The notes below the pieces were generated by a model. That model worked only from the letters and a program-made list of their open reading frames with translations, had not been told where the DNA came from and did no database searches. Of a DNA stretch of 64,000 nucleotides, positions 43,211-51,736 are shown piece after piece. The first letter of the stretch is position 1. Every line of letters starts with the position of its first letter. The stretch covers positions 1,550,001-1,614,000 of the forward strand of contig NZ_CP079822.1 of the NCBI RefSeq assembly GCF_019334805.1, given 5' to 3'. Position numbers and translations under genes: made by a program. The DNA comes from Rothia mucilaginosa. Its GTDB lineage: Bacteria > Actinomycetota > Actinomycetes > Actinomycetales > Micrococcaceae.

Positions 43211-43597
43211 ATGACCATTCATAACCTGTCTGCAACGGACGCACACACGAGCGAGGAAGCTCACGACCTGCAAACCCTGCTCTTCATTGACTTGCATACC
43301 TCTCTGGGCGCTGAGCCCGAAGATATTCCTGAGGCTGAGCGCCTCAGCGAGTCTGACCACCACGATATTCACCTTGACCTGCACGAGGAAGATGCTGAGC
43401 CTTCTCTCTTTGACGGTATCGGTATCACCCTGACGGAACCTTCGCTGGTGGCACGTTTCCGTGGCGTTCGCCGTGACCTGGAGCGTGAGATTGCCGGTGA
43501 CATGTGCACCGTGGAGCAGGCGCGCCGCTATCTGGAGCACCTGGAGATTGTGCTTCTGCTTGAGCAGGATGGCGATACTCCTTCCCGCTCCTTCTAA
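43211..43597 (+). CDS. Hypothetical acidic protein
   Basis: 128 residues, soluble. The N-terminal 75 residues are acidic (many Glu, Asp, His), and the C-terminal 45 are helical (VARFRGVRRDLEREIAGDMCTVEQARRYLEHLEIVLLLEQDG). AAGAGGAC about eight bases upstream of the ATG supports the start, and codon use is that of the neighbours. I do not recognise a family. Single gene upstream of tRNA-Tyr. Confidence 0.65.
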   Translation: MTIHNLSATDAHTSEEAHDLQTLLFIDLHTSLGAEPEDIPEAERLSESDHHDIHLDLHEEDAEPSLFDGIGITLTEPSLVARFRGVRRDLEREIAGDMCTVEQARRYLEHLEIVLLLEQDGDTPSRSF

Positions 43598-43834
43598 AAC
43601 TGCTGTAGGCGGTGGCTTTATTCGCGGCTTTATTCATAAGGTGAGAGCGTGGGCGCTGCGATAGATATGGGCGCGCGGTGAGCGTGCGCTGACGCTCTTG
43701 TGTGACGAAAAGACGATAAATACAACCAGACATATAACCTTCGTCACAAAACCCTATGTGAAGTGTACAAGTCCCTAAAACTGCTGTAGAGTAGTCTCTG
43801 TTCGCTTGAGCGAGCAACTAGCACCTAGCTAGGC

Positions 43835-43916
43835 GGCAGGTTACCCGAGCGGCCAAAGGGGGCTGACTGTAAATCAGCTGGCACTGCCTACGGGGGTTCG
43901 AATCCCTCACCTGCCA
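43835..43916 (+). tRNA. tRNA-Tyr (GTA)
   Basis: Acceptor GGCAGGT pairs with ACCTGCC; anticodon arm CTGACTGTAAATCAG gives anticodon GTA. The long variable arm expected for bacterial tRNA-Tyr is present (GGCACTGCCTACGGG), as is TTCGAAT. CCA is not encoded. Confidence 0.95.
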
Positions 43917-43921
43917 CAAAT

Positions 43922-43951
43922 AGCCCGGTTACGAAAGTAACCGGGCTTTTG
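43922..43951 (+). terminator. Terminator of tRNA-Tyr
   Basis: Perfect 11-bp stem AGCCCGGTTAC / GTAACCGGGCT with a GAAA tetraloop, then TTTT. Confidence 0.95.
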
Positions 43952-43989
43952 TGTATCTAAAACCAGTTTTATAGCGGATTCCGCAGCCG

Positions 43990-44069
43990 CTTTCCAACCC
44001 AGCGGCTTTCCACCGCGGTAATCTTCCACCACAGTGGTCTTCCACAGCAACGGTCTTTCATGGTTGCGC
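43990..44069. repeat. 16-bp tandem array
   Basis: Five units with exact 16-base spacing (starts 43990, 44006, 44022, 44038, 44054), e.g. CTTTCCACCGCGGTAA, TCTTCCACCACAGTGG, TCTTCCACAGCAACGG. The YYTTCCAC core is constant and the rest has diverged. It lies in non-coding DNA between the tRNA terminator and trxA. Confidence 0.6.
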
Positions 44070-44328
44070 CCGTATTTTCTGGGTGCCCGCATTGGGTGCT
44101 TTCCTCAGGATGCTGTAGGGGACGACCACGGGGCTTCGCCCGCCGGGTCGGGCGCCTCCATCATTCGGCTACAGGGGCATTCGCCAGAGTATTCGCGACA
44201 CGCCCGTGAACCGGCTGAAACAGCCGCAAAAAGTATTTACTATGACCGCAATTTGTCATATCTTTCACATGTTTGAATCCCAGAGCGAACAATTAGCGAT
44301 TGGGGTCTTGAGGGTGTAGCTTTATCTC
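44070..44328 (+). other. Upstream region of trxA
   Basis: No gene. AT-rich segments (AGTATTTACTATG near 44230, TTTGTCATATC near 44252) presumably hold the trxA promoter; no clear Shine-Dalgarno sequence precedes trxA. Confidence 0.4.
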
Positions 44329-44706
44329 ATGGCTACTAATGAAATTACTCAGCAGAACCTGACTGCTACCGTCGAGAGCAACGATATTGTCTTCCTGGAC
44401 TTCTGGGCAGATTGGTGCGGTCCCTGCAAGCAGTTCTCCCCCGTCTACGAGGCGGCTTCGGAGAAGCACAGCGACATTGTTTTCGGCAAGGTCGACACCG
44501 AGGACCAGGGCCAGCTCGCTCAGGCAGCAGGCATCACCTCCATCCCCACCATCATGGGCTTCCGTGACGGTATCCTGGTATACCAGCAGGCTGGCGCACT
44601 GCGCGAAGACCAGCTGGAGACCGTAATCGGTTCGATCCGCGAGCTCAACATGGACAAGGTCCGTGCAGAGATCGCAGCAGCAGAGGGCTCTGCAGAGAAG
44701 AAGTAA
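44329..44706 (+). CDS. trxA: Thioredoxin
   Basis: 125 residues with the active site WADWCGPCK (Cys30, Cys33) and cis-Pro in ITSIPTIMGF. Slightly longer than E. coli thioredoxin because of a C-terminal Ala/Glu/Lys tail (IAAAEGSAEKK). Cytoplasmic dithiol reductant; the reductase gene is not in the window. Single gene. Confidence 0.95.
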   Translation: MATNEITQQNLTATVESNDIVFLDFWADWCGPCKQFSPVYEAASEKHSDIVFGKVDTEDQGQLAQAAGITSIPTIMGFRDGILVYQQAGALREDQLETVIGSIRELNMDKVRAEIAAAEGSAEKK

Positions 44707-44731
44707 GCTCACCACCACAAAAGAGCTTGAA

Positions 44732-44778
44732 CGGGGCGCACCCGCCGGCACAACCGGCAGGGGCGCCCCGCCCCCTTT
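44732..44778. terminator. Terminator between trxA and the glycosylase gene
   Basis: CGGGGCGC / GCGCCCCG outer stem with inner GCCGG/CCGGC, followed by CCCCCTTTT on the plus strand. Confidence 0.75.
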
Positions 44779-44802
44779 TAACCTCGTGAGGGTGCAGGAG
44801 CG

Positions 44803-46080
44803 TTAGCGGTCGCGGTGATCCTCAATGGTCATGCGCGCCCCGTAGCGCTGCTTCGAAAAGCCCGAAGCATGCATGAGCCGCACCAGACGCTGCCGATGCG
44901 GGCTAAAGGGCGCCAGCAGGGAGAGCATTCCCGCATCATCGGTGCGCTGACCTATGAACAGCTCACCGACCGCGTGCGCCAGATGGTAGTCGCCCACGCT
45001 GATGGCATCCGGGTGCCCGCACACACGCTGCAGGGCCTCGGAAATACTCCACGGGCCCACGCCGCGCACAGCGTGCAGGCTCCGCGCCAGAAGTGCGACG
45101 TCGCCTTCTGCCGCAATGTTTTTTAGAGACTCTGCGGAACGAGCGTAAGCGTACACGGCATCGTAGCGGCTTTTATCAACGCCAGCCCGATGCCAATCCC
45201 AGGTAGGAATCGTCGCCAGGGTCCGGGCGCTTGGATAGACGCGCATCCCCTCCGGCTGATTCCCCAACCCGGTCGAAGGGGCGGGGGAGCCGTACTTGCG
45301 CAGAACCCAGCCTAAGGTCCTGAACGCTTCGGTCTGGGTGATGCGCTGCTCCACAATGGCGTTGAGCATCTGCCGGTCCAACTGCCCCGAGGCGCTGAGG
45401 CGGAGCCCCGGATTCTGCCGCCACGCCTGCTGAACACGCGGCGGAAGAGACTCAAAAGAAGACAGAGCACCGAACTGTTCGGCGGGGTCGTGCAACCCCA
45501 GCCAGTACGTCATTTCCTGCGCTAGCGCCTGAAGGTCGGCTCGCGCCTGCATCTGCTGATCAGCGGCACTATAAGAAACCCAGATACGAATACGCACCGG
45601 GCGCATCAGCAGGCGATGCAGGGAGGGGAGAGTCTCGGGAAGCTTAGCTGGCTGCGCCAATCGTTCGGCGTACAGCACCGCCGGGAACTCATGAAACGGC
45701 GTGCGAGCCGTCAACCAGATTCTCTCGGCACCATCCGCGCGGCTCAGCGCACGATACGAAAGATCCTGAGCACCGCGGCGCAACGACCCCAACGTCTGCG
45801 ACAACTGCACCGGAACATTCGGCTCAATCACGACTTCACACGCCTCGGGAGCCAGAGCCCCCGGAAGAACCGAAGCAGCGGAGGAGAGAGTACGAACCTG
45901 AACGCGCGGCTGGTGAAGAACGGTAGGCTCCTGAAGAACATCCGCAAGCGCTGGCGCATAGGGCACACCAGCTGCCGCCAAAGGATGCCGGATGCGCCGA
46001 GCACCCGCTACCGGGTGGCTGTCAAGGGTCGCACAGTTAGGGGTGACACCATCGGGGGCTGAGGAAGGAAACGTACTCAC
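44803..46080 (-). CDS. AlkA-like DNA-3-methyladenine glycosylase (HhH-GPD)
   Basis: 425 residues. The C-terminal ~220 have the HhH-GPD fold: MLNAIVEQRITQTEAFRTLG, the hairpin LHAVRGVGPWSISEALQRV and the catalytic Asp in ISVGDYHLAHAV. The N-terminal ~200 residues correspond to the AlkA N-domain but are longer than usual. It removes alkylated bases from DNA. The second of two adjacent GTG codons (46080) is preferred because it lies six bases after a TAGACT -10 element (46087-46092), with no Shine-Dalgarno site. Confidence 0.88.
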   Translation of the reverse strand: MSTFPSSAPDGVTPNCATLDSHPVAGARRIRHPLAAAGVPYAPALADVLQEPTVLHQPRVQVRTLSSAASVLPGALAPEACEVVIEPNVPVQLSQTLGSLRRGAQDLSYRALSRADGAERIWLTARTPFHEFPAVLYAERLAQPAKLPETLPSLHRLLMRPVRIRIWVSYSAADQQMQARADLQALAQEMTYWLGLHDPAEQFGALSSFESLPPRVQQAWRQNPGLRLSASGQLDRQMLNAIVEQRITQTEAFRTLGWVLRKYGSPAPSTGLGNQPEGMRVYPSARTLATIPTWDWHRAGVDKSRYDAVYAYARSAESLKNIAAEGDVALLARSLHAVRGVGPWSISEALQRVCGHPDAISVGDYHLAHAVGELFIGQRTDDAGMLSLLAPFSPHRQRLVRLMHASGFSKQRYGARMTIEDHRDR

Positions 46081-46304
46081 CACACCAGTCTATGCGCCCA
46101 AACCGGGCAACAACATCCGGGGCAGATATTTGAGGGACAAGATACAAAAAGCGCAGGAAGGGCAGGCACAGCGCTAATGCGATACCCTAAAGGGTAGAGC
46201 GAGAACGAACGCAAACTCCGCTACCGGCAACGACAAAGGCGATGCGTTCCACCCGCTCTGTGGGCGCCTGTAGCCCGGACACACACCCCGAGAGAAGGAC
46301 GCCT

Positions 46305-48149
46305 ATGGCAGCGGAAGCACACGAAGCATCCTCGAATACTGACGCACCTGAACAGAAGAACAGCACCGACACCAGCGCGGGCCGTACTCAGCGCGCCAAG
46401 AAACAGCCGCGTCAGTCCCTCACCGAGCGCGTCAAAAGCATCCGCCCCCTCGAACTACTACCCGGCCTGCTGCTTGCCGCCGCCGTCATGGCGTTGTACA
46501 CCTACTACTCGCTGCAACAGATGAAGCACTGGATTACCCCCTCCTGGGACCTGGCGATTTTCACCCAGATGGCTCAGGCGTACTCGCACTTCTCCGTGCC
46601 CATCGTGCCCATTAAGGGGCCCGACTTTAACCTCTGGGGTGACCACTTCCACCCGATTCTGGTGCTCCTGGGACCCATCTACGCGCTGTTCCCCTCACCG
46701 ACCACGCTACTGGTCGTGCAGAACGCCCTGGTCGCCTTCGCAAGCTTCGCCATTGTGCGCTTCACTCAGCGTGCCTTCGCGCTCGCCCAAAAAACTGAAG
46801 ATGCGCAGAAGAGTGAACCCGCGCAGAACGCTCAATCCGCAAAACTTCAGGGCGTTATCCCGACCATCACCGGTCTGCTACTCGGCGCCGGATTCGCCCT
46901 CAGCTTCGGCGTTCAGCAAGCTATCGCCGCCCAATTCCACGAAGTAGCCTTCGCCGTGCCGCTACTGGCCATGAGCCTCGGCTACCTGGTGCTCGCCTCA
47001 CGAGTGAGTGGCACCGAACGCGCACGCTACCTCGCCTACGCCTGCTGGTGGGCTCTACCCATTGCCTTCGTTAAAGAAGATATGGGCATTACTGTCGCAG
47101 CCATCGGCCTCATCATCTTTATCCGCACCGGCTGGCTGAGCACCGCCGTAGACATTCTGATGCCGCGCCTCTCCGCGGGCACCCCCGCCCCCATGCGAAT
47201 CCGCGTGCATCAGCTCTACTCCTCCTGGGCGCGCACCCCCGCCGTCGCCGAATCCACCATGGTCATGATTTGGGGCGTATTCTGGTCCGCCGTCGCCATC
47301 TACGTGATCCTGCCCTACTTCAATAGCGGCGGAAACTTCGACTACGCCGACAAGGTGAACTTCTCCGCAGCCCTGGGCGACCCCTTCGGCTCGGCACTGC
47401 AGATGCTCAGCAACAACACCAAGCTGGCAACCCTCGGCCTGCTGCTCATTACCGGAGCAGTCCTCTGGGTGATTTCTCCGCTCGCGGCAATTGCCCTGCC
47501 GACCCTTGCCTGGCGTCTACTCTCCACCATGGAATCCTACTGGGCAAGCACCTGGCACTACTCGCTCGTGCTCATGCCCGTCGTCTTCCTCGCCCTGCTC
47601 GACGCTGTCATGCGGATACGCTACGGAGTGGTTCCCGCTGCGATTCCGGCGCGTTTGGGCGCGCGCGCAGCCGATAGCGCCTCCGCGCAGGAACCTCAGA
47701 CCAATACCGAGCCCGGCCGCCTGACCGCCACGGCGCGCCGCATGCCCGTGTGGGTTCTGCCTGCCGTGGCGCTCTTCCTAGCCGCGTCCCCGATTTTCGT
47801 GCCCGGATCCCAGCAGCCCCTCGCGTCCCTGGGTAATGCGCAGTTCACCGCCTCCGCGCTGACTACGACTGACCAGATGAAGCAGGACGCCGTCCAGAAG
47901 GTACCTGAAGGGGTATCGGTCGCATCTGACCTGTCGATTCTGACCCAGCTGATTCCCGGTCGTACCGTCTACTGGATTGGACACACCGGTAAGCCAGCGC
48001 CCGACTACGTGGTCATCGACCGCATGAGCAACTCCTGGGGCGGCAACCCGCCAACCAACGCCGCACAGTATGCGGCTGACCGCTACGGCAGCTCCTACGC
48101 TAAGTATGCGACCGTCGGCACGATTGATATTGTGCGACGCGTCGACTAG
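46305..48149 (+). CDS. DUF2079 membrane protein
   Basis: 614 residues from ATG 46305 (AGAGAAGGACGCCT upstream). A charged cytoplasmic N-terminus of ~60 residues is followed by ten or so membrane segments. The first extracytoplasmic loop, WDLAIFTQMAQAYSHF...GPDFNLWGDHFHPILVLL, with its D and GDHFxP pattern, is diagnostic of DUF2079, a GT-C-like family. The large C-terminal segment (after ~residue 510) is extracytoplasmic. It may transfer a sugar from a lipid carrier, but acceptor and donor are unknown. Confidence 0.85.
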   Translation: MAAEAHEASSNTDAPEQKNSTDTSAGRTQRAKKQPRQSLTERVKSIRPLELLPGLLLAAAVMALYTYYSLQQMKHWITPSWDLAIFTQMAQAYSHFSVPIVPIKGPDFNLWGDHFHPILVLLGPIYALFPSPTTLLVVQNALVAFASFAIVRFTQRAFALAQKTEDAQKSEPAQNAQSAKLQGVIPTITGLLLGAGFALSFGVQQAIAAQFHEVAFAVPLLAMSLGYLVLASRVSGTERARYLAYACWWALPIAFVKEDMGITVAAIGLIIFIRTGWLSTAVDILMPRLSAGTPAPMRIRVHQLYSSWARTPAVAESTMVMIWGVFWSAVAIYVILPYFNSGGNFDYADKVNFSAALGDPFGSALQMLSNNTKLATLGLLLITGAVLWVISPLAAIALPTLAWRLLSTMESYWASTWHYSLVLMPVVFLALLDAVMRIRYGVVPAAIPARLGARAADSASAQEPQTNTEPGRLTATARRMPVWVLPAVALFLAASPIFVPGSQQPLASLGNAQFTASALTTTDQMKQDAVQKVPEGVSVASDLSILTQLIPGRTVYWIGHTGKPAPDYVVIDRMSNSWGGNPPTNAAQYAADRYGSSYAKYATVGTIDIVRRVD

Positions 48150-48171
48150 CCCCTCGGCTCAGCAACTGAAA

Positions 48172-48206
48172 GAGCGTCCACCCCGCACGCAGCGGGGTGG
48201 GCGCTC
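48172..48206 (+). terminator. Terminator of the DUF2079 gene
   Basis: 15-bp stem GAGCGtCCACCCCGC / GCGGGGTGGgCGCTC with one mismatch, loop ACGCA; weak U tract. Confidence 0.75.
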
Positions 48207-48797
48207 GCGTTTAAGAGATGAGGTTTTAAGCACCTTTTTATAGCCCGGGAGGGGACCCTGCGGTACACTAGGTAGAACACGGGAACCCCCGATGAAGGTC
48301 TTGTGCGCACCCGGCACCCAAGGTGGTGCTGGAATTGTAGGTGCGCCGTACTCACCATCACCGATTGATACGCCCCATAAATTTGCGGTTTACACCGTAC
48401 ACGCGGGCTTCTCTTAACGATCTCTGGTCCAGCGTCTTTGCTGCGTCTGCTGTAACAGACACACCACCGCCGTAGAGCGGGAAGGCGAACCACCAGGAAT
48501 ACGTGACATTGCATGTGAGCATTACCCACCCTGTACACCCTGATTCACAGGAACTACTGTGCGTTGAGCGTAGAGTACGAACAAGCGTGCGGATAATGTG
48601 CCGAGAAATTCAAGACCACCCCCAGCAAAGAGCCGCTACCCGTAGCATCCGCAGAACACCTCTGCAGAATGTGCCGGTAACGGAGGACCCCTGGACGCTC
48701 TACTCCCCAGGGGATGATGTGTGGCTGGGCCGTGAAGGGGACACCCGGTAAGCGCCGAAAAGCGTGCGCTATCCACCCCTACCGTATAGAGGAAAAA
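48207..48797 (+). promoter_or_regulatory. Long structured leader of the DEAD-box helicase
   Basis: About 590 bases without a credible gene. A possible -10 TACACT is at 48264-48269. Downstream are GC-rich hairpins, for example GCGCACC/GGTGCGC (48305-48311, 48340-48346) enclosing GGCACC/GGTGCT. Cold-shock DEAD-box genes in other bacteria have long regulatory leaders; a small RNA gene here is also possible. Confidence 0.45.
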
Positions 48798-51011
48798 TTG
48801 ACTGAGAATACTGCTACCCCGGCCGAACTGAACGCCGAGGCAGAGACCGTTGTGACCACTGAGAACATCACCGAGAACACCGTTGAGAGCCCTGCTGTAG
48901 AAGCAGAAGAAACCATCGCAGAAGCTACTGCAGAAGCACCCGCCGAAGAAACCGCCGACAAGGCTGAAGAAGAAGGCGTACGCTTCACCGACCTGGGCCT
49001 GGACGCACGCGTCCTGGCAGCCCTGGAAGAGGTAGGCTACGAGAAGCCGTCCCCCATTCAGGAACAGACCATCCCCCTGTTGCTTGAGGGCCACGACGTG
49101 GTTGGTCTGGCACAGACCGGTACCGGTAAGACCGCAGCATTCGCGCTGCCGGCACTGTCCCGCATGGCTGAACTCGCCGACATCAACGGCGTCTCCCGCG
49201 ACACCCAGGTTCTGGTCCTGGCACCCACCCGCGAGCTGGCTCTGCAGGTTGCAGAAGCCTTCTCCTCCTACGCAACCCACATGGAGGACTTCACCGTCCT
49301 GCCCATCTACGGTGGCTCCCCCTACGGCCCGCAGCTGGCTGGTCTGCGCCGCGGTGCGCAGGTCGTCGTCGGTACCCCCGGCCGCGTGATTGACCACCTG
49401 GAAAAGGGGTCCCTGGACCTGTCCAACCTGCAGTACCTGGTACTCGATGAAGCAGACGAAATGCTGCGCATGGGCTTCGCCGAAGACGTGGAAAAGATCC
49501 TCGAAGGCACCCCCGACAGCAAGCAGGTTGCCCTCTTCTCCGCAACCATGCCCAACTCGATCCGCAAGATTGCTCAGCAGTACCTGAACGACCCCCGCGA
49601 GGTTCGCGTCAAGGCTAAGACCACCACCAGCTCAAACATCTCCCAGCGCTACATGCAGGTCATGCACTCCCACAAGCTGGACGCAATGACCCGCGTGCTC
49701 GAGGTTGAAAACTACGACGGCATCATTGTCTTCGTGCGCACCAAGAAGGAAACCGAGGAAGTTGCCGACAAGTTGAAGGCACGCGGTTTCGCGGCGGCAG
49801 CGATTAACGGTGACATCCCCCAGCAGCTGCGTGAGCGCACCGTTGACGCCCTGCGTGACGGCCGCATCGACATCCTCGTGGCAACCGACGTGGCGGCACG
49901 CGGCCTGGACGTTGAGCGCATCTCCCTGGTCGTCAACTACGACATCCCCCACGACACCGAGTCCTACGTGCACCGCATCGGTCGTACCGGTCGTGCAGGT
50001 CGCGAAGGTGCCGCAATCCTCTTCGTCACCCCGCGTGAGAAGTACATGCTGCGTCAGATCGAGAAGGCAACCCGCCAGAAGGTCGAGCCGATGCACATGC
50101 CCACCGCAGAGGCAGTGAACGAGACCCGTAAGCAGCGCTTCGCACAGCAGATTACCGAGACCATCGAGTCTGAGGACCTGAGCTTCTTCCGCCAGATTAT
50201 CGAGGACTACGAGAACGAGCACGACACCACCGCTGAGGACATTGCGGCCGCACTGGCTGTTATCGCCCAGCAGGGTCGCCCCTTCTTCCTCGATGAGAGC
50301 GAAGATATCGCCCACAAGTCCCGCCCCTTCTCTGACGAAGATTCGGATCGCGGCGGCCGCAAGGCAAAGCGCGCGCACAACGATGAGGGTATGGTCAACT
50401 ACAAGCTGAACGTTGGCCGTTCCTCCCGCGTGACCGCAGGCGCTATTGTGGGTGCATTGGCTAACGAGGGTGGTATTAAGGGCTCCCAGATTGGCTCCAT
50501 CGACATTCGCCAGCACTTCACCATTGTTGGCCTGCCCGAGGACCTGCCCCGCGACTTCTTCGACCGTCTGCGTGACACCAAGATTGCTGGCGAGTTCATC
50601 AACATCCGCAAGGACAACGGTCCCAAGGGTGGCGGCGGTGGCCGCAGCTTCGGTGGTGGCCGTCGTGAGGGCGGCTACCGTGGCAACCGTGAGGGTGGCC
50701 GCGATTTTGGCGGTCGCGATAACCGTCGCGAGGGCGGCTACCGCGGTAACCGTGACGGTGGCCGCGACTTCGGTGGCGACCGCGACTTCAAGCGTCGTGA
50801 CTTCGGTGGCAAGCGCAATGACCGCGACTTCGGTGGCCGCGACTTCGGCGGCCGTGATAACCGCCGCGATGGTGGCTACCGTGGCAACCGTGATGGCGGC
50901 CGCGACTTCGGCGGCCGCGACTTCGGCGGCCGTGATAACCGTCGCGATGGAGGCTACCGCGGTAACCGTGAGGGCGGCCGTGACTTTGGCGGCCGCGGCA
51001 AGCGCTACTAA
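48798..51011 (+). CDS. DEAD-box RNA helicase with DbpA-type RNA-binding and RGG tail
   Basis: 737 residues from TTG 48798 (AGAGGAAAAA directly upstream). After an acidic N-terminus come the Q motif ([12 protein letters not shown]), Walker A AQTGTGKT (~104), DEAD (~216), SAT and [11 protein letters not shown]. Residues ~525-605 ([22 protein letters not shown]...[12 protein letters not shown]) form the DbpA/CsdA RNA-binding domain. The last ~125 residues are imperfect repeats of [17 protein letters not shown]. This is the DeaD/CsdA type, which remodels RNA and ribosome precursors, often in the cold. Confidence 0.95.
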   Translation: MTENTATPAELNAEAETVVTTENITENTVESPAVEAEETIAEATAEAPAEETADKAEEEGVRFTDLGLDARVLAALEEVGYEKPSPIQEQTIPLLLEGHDVVGLAQTGTGKTAAFALPALSRMAELADINGVSRDTQVLVLAPTRELALQVAEAFSSYATHMEDFTVLPIYGGSPYGPQLAGLRRGAQVVVGTPGRVIDHLEKGSLDLSNLQYLVLDEADEMLRMGFAEDVEKILEGTPDSKQVALFSATMPNSIRKIAQQYLNDPREVRVKAKTTTSSNISQRYMQVMHSHKLDAMTRVLEVENYDGIIVFVRTKKETEEVADKLKARGFAAAAINGDIPQQLRERTVDALRDGRIDILVATDVAARGLDVERISLVVNYDIPHDTESYVHRIGRTGRAGREGAAILFVTPREKYMLRQIEKATRQKVEPMHMPTAEAVNETRKQRFAQQITETIESEDLSFFRQIIEDYENEHDTTAEDIAAALAVIAQQGRPFFLDESEDIAHKSRPFSDEDSDRGGRKAKRAHNDEGMVNYKLNVGRSSRVTAGAIVGALANEGGIKGSQIGSIDIRQHFTIVGLPEDLPRDFFDRLRDTKIAGEFINIRKDNGPKGGGGGRSFGGGRREGGYRGNREGGRDFGGRDNRREGGYRGNRDGGRDFGGDRDFKRRDFGGKRNDRDFGGRDFGGRDNRRDGGYRGNRDGGRDFGGRDFGGRDNRRDGGYRGNREGGRDFGGRGKRY

Positions 51012-51092
51012 AATTTCGGCTAAGCCTGGATTTGCGGTACGAGGGGCTTGCTGAGGCTATCGGCTAGCAGCCTTGTCATCCGCATATGATTC

Positions 51093-51136
51093 AAAGACCG
51101 GCAGGGGAGTGATGAGCTCTCCTGCCGGTCTTTATG
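51093..51136 (+). terminator. Terminator of the helicase gene
   Basis: Perfect 13-bp stem AAAGACCGGCAGG / CCTGCCGGTCTTT with inner GAG/CTC pairing. Confidence 0.85.
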
Positions 51137-51296
51137 TATTTGTGTGTTGATGTGTTTGCATCAGCTGTTGTGGTGATACCTGGTCAATGCTGGGCTCTCA
51201 TGCGGCAGTGTGGAGAGCGGATAAGCATAAATGTGGCGTATGCCATAGCTTCTCCGCTTGCGAGCATTCCTGAAGACCTGTATAGTTTTACCTGTT

Positions 51297-51368
51297 GCCC
51301 CGATAGCTCAGTGGTAGAGCGCCATCTTGGTAAGATGGAGGTCCCGGGATCGATTCCCGGTCGGGGCT
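51297..51368 (+). tRNA. tRNA-Thr (GGT), copy 1
   Basis: Acceptor GCCCCGA/TCGGGGC; anticodon arm CCATCTTGGTAAGATGG gives anticodon GGT. CCA not encoded. Identical to the copy at 51482-51553. Confidence 0.95.
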
Positions 51369-51406
51369 CTCTCATTAATTCATGCGAGAGCACGTATTAA
51401 TGATGT

Positions 51407-51480
51407 GGCGGTGTAGCTCAGCTGGTTAGAGCGCACGACTCATAATCGTGAGGTCGACGGATCGAGCCCGTCCACCGCTA
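51407..51480 (+). tRNA. tRNA-Met (CAT)
   Basis: Acceptor GGCGGTG with CACCGCT; anticodon arm CACGACTCATAATCGTG gives anticodon CAT. The acceptor end begins with a G-U pair rather than the unpaired C1 of initiator tRNA, so it is the elongator type. Confidence 0.9.
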
Positions 51481-51481
51481 C

Positions 51482-51553
51482 GCCCCGATAGCTCAGTGGT
51501 AGAGCGCCATCTTGGTAAGATGGAGGTCCCGGGATCGATTCCCGGTCGGGGCT
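51482..51553 (+). tRNA. tRNA-Thr (GGT), copy 2
   Basis: Base-for-base the same 72 nucleotides as copy 1, starting one base after tRNA-Met. Confidence 0.95.
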
Positions 51554-51560
51554 CAGATAG

Positions 51561-51588
51561 GCCTGTCTCTTCGGAGGCAGGCTTTTTT
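51561..51588 (+). terminator. Terminator of the tRNA cluster
   Basis: GCCTGTCTC-TTCG-GAGGCAGGC hairpin with UUCG tetraloop, then TTTTTT. Confidence 0.95.
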
Positions 51589-51681
51589 GTTTGCCAATTT
51601 TGTCTGCCTATTTTCTTTGCCTGAAGCCCGGTCTGCAGGCGCTCAATAGTACTCAGCCCTGCGGCTCGATACCGGGCATAG

Positions 51682-51714
51682 CGAAGCCCCCGAGAAAAAT
51701 ACTCGGGGGCTTCG
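51682..51714. terminator. Terminator of the LLM flavoprotein gene
   Basis: Perfect 13-bp stem CGAAGCCCCCGAG / CTCGGGGGCTTCG; 23 bases past the stop of the minus-strand gene. Confidence 0.8.
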
Positions 51715-51736
51715 TCTTTATGCTCTGATCAAAGCG

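Noticed and set aside
43990..44069. CRISPR array or rho-independent terminator in the 16-bp repeats
   Set aside because: Units are contiguous and too short for CRISPR, and no stable hairpin with a U tract is formed.
48146..48751. Possible small genes in the helicase leader (frames of 130 and 82 codons)
   Set aside because: No ribosome binding sites, odd composition, and the frames run through GC-rich hairpins; an RNA leader explains the stretch better.
51297..51553. Integration (att) site at the tRNA cluster
   Set aside because: The repeat is the complete tRNA-Thr gene twice, with no integrase or mobile genes on either side.
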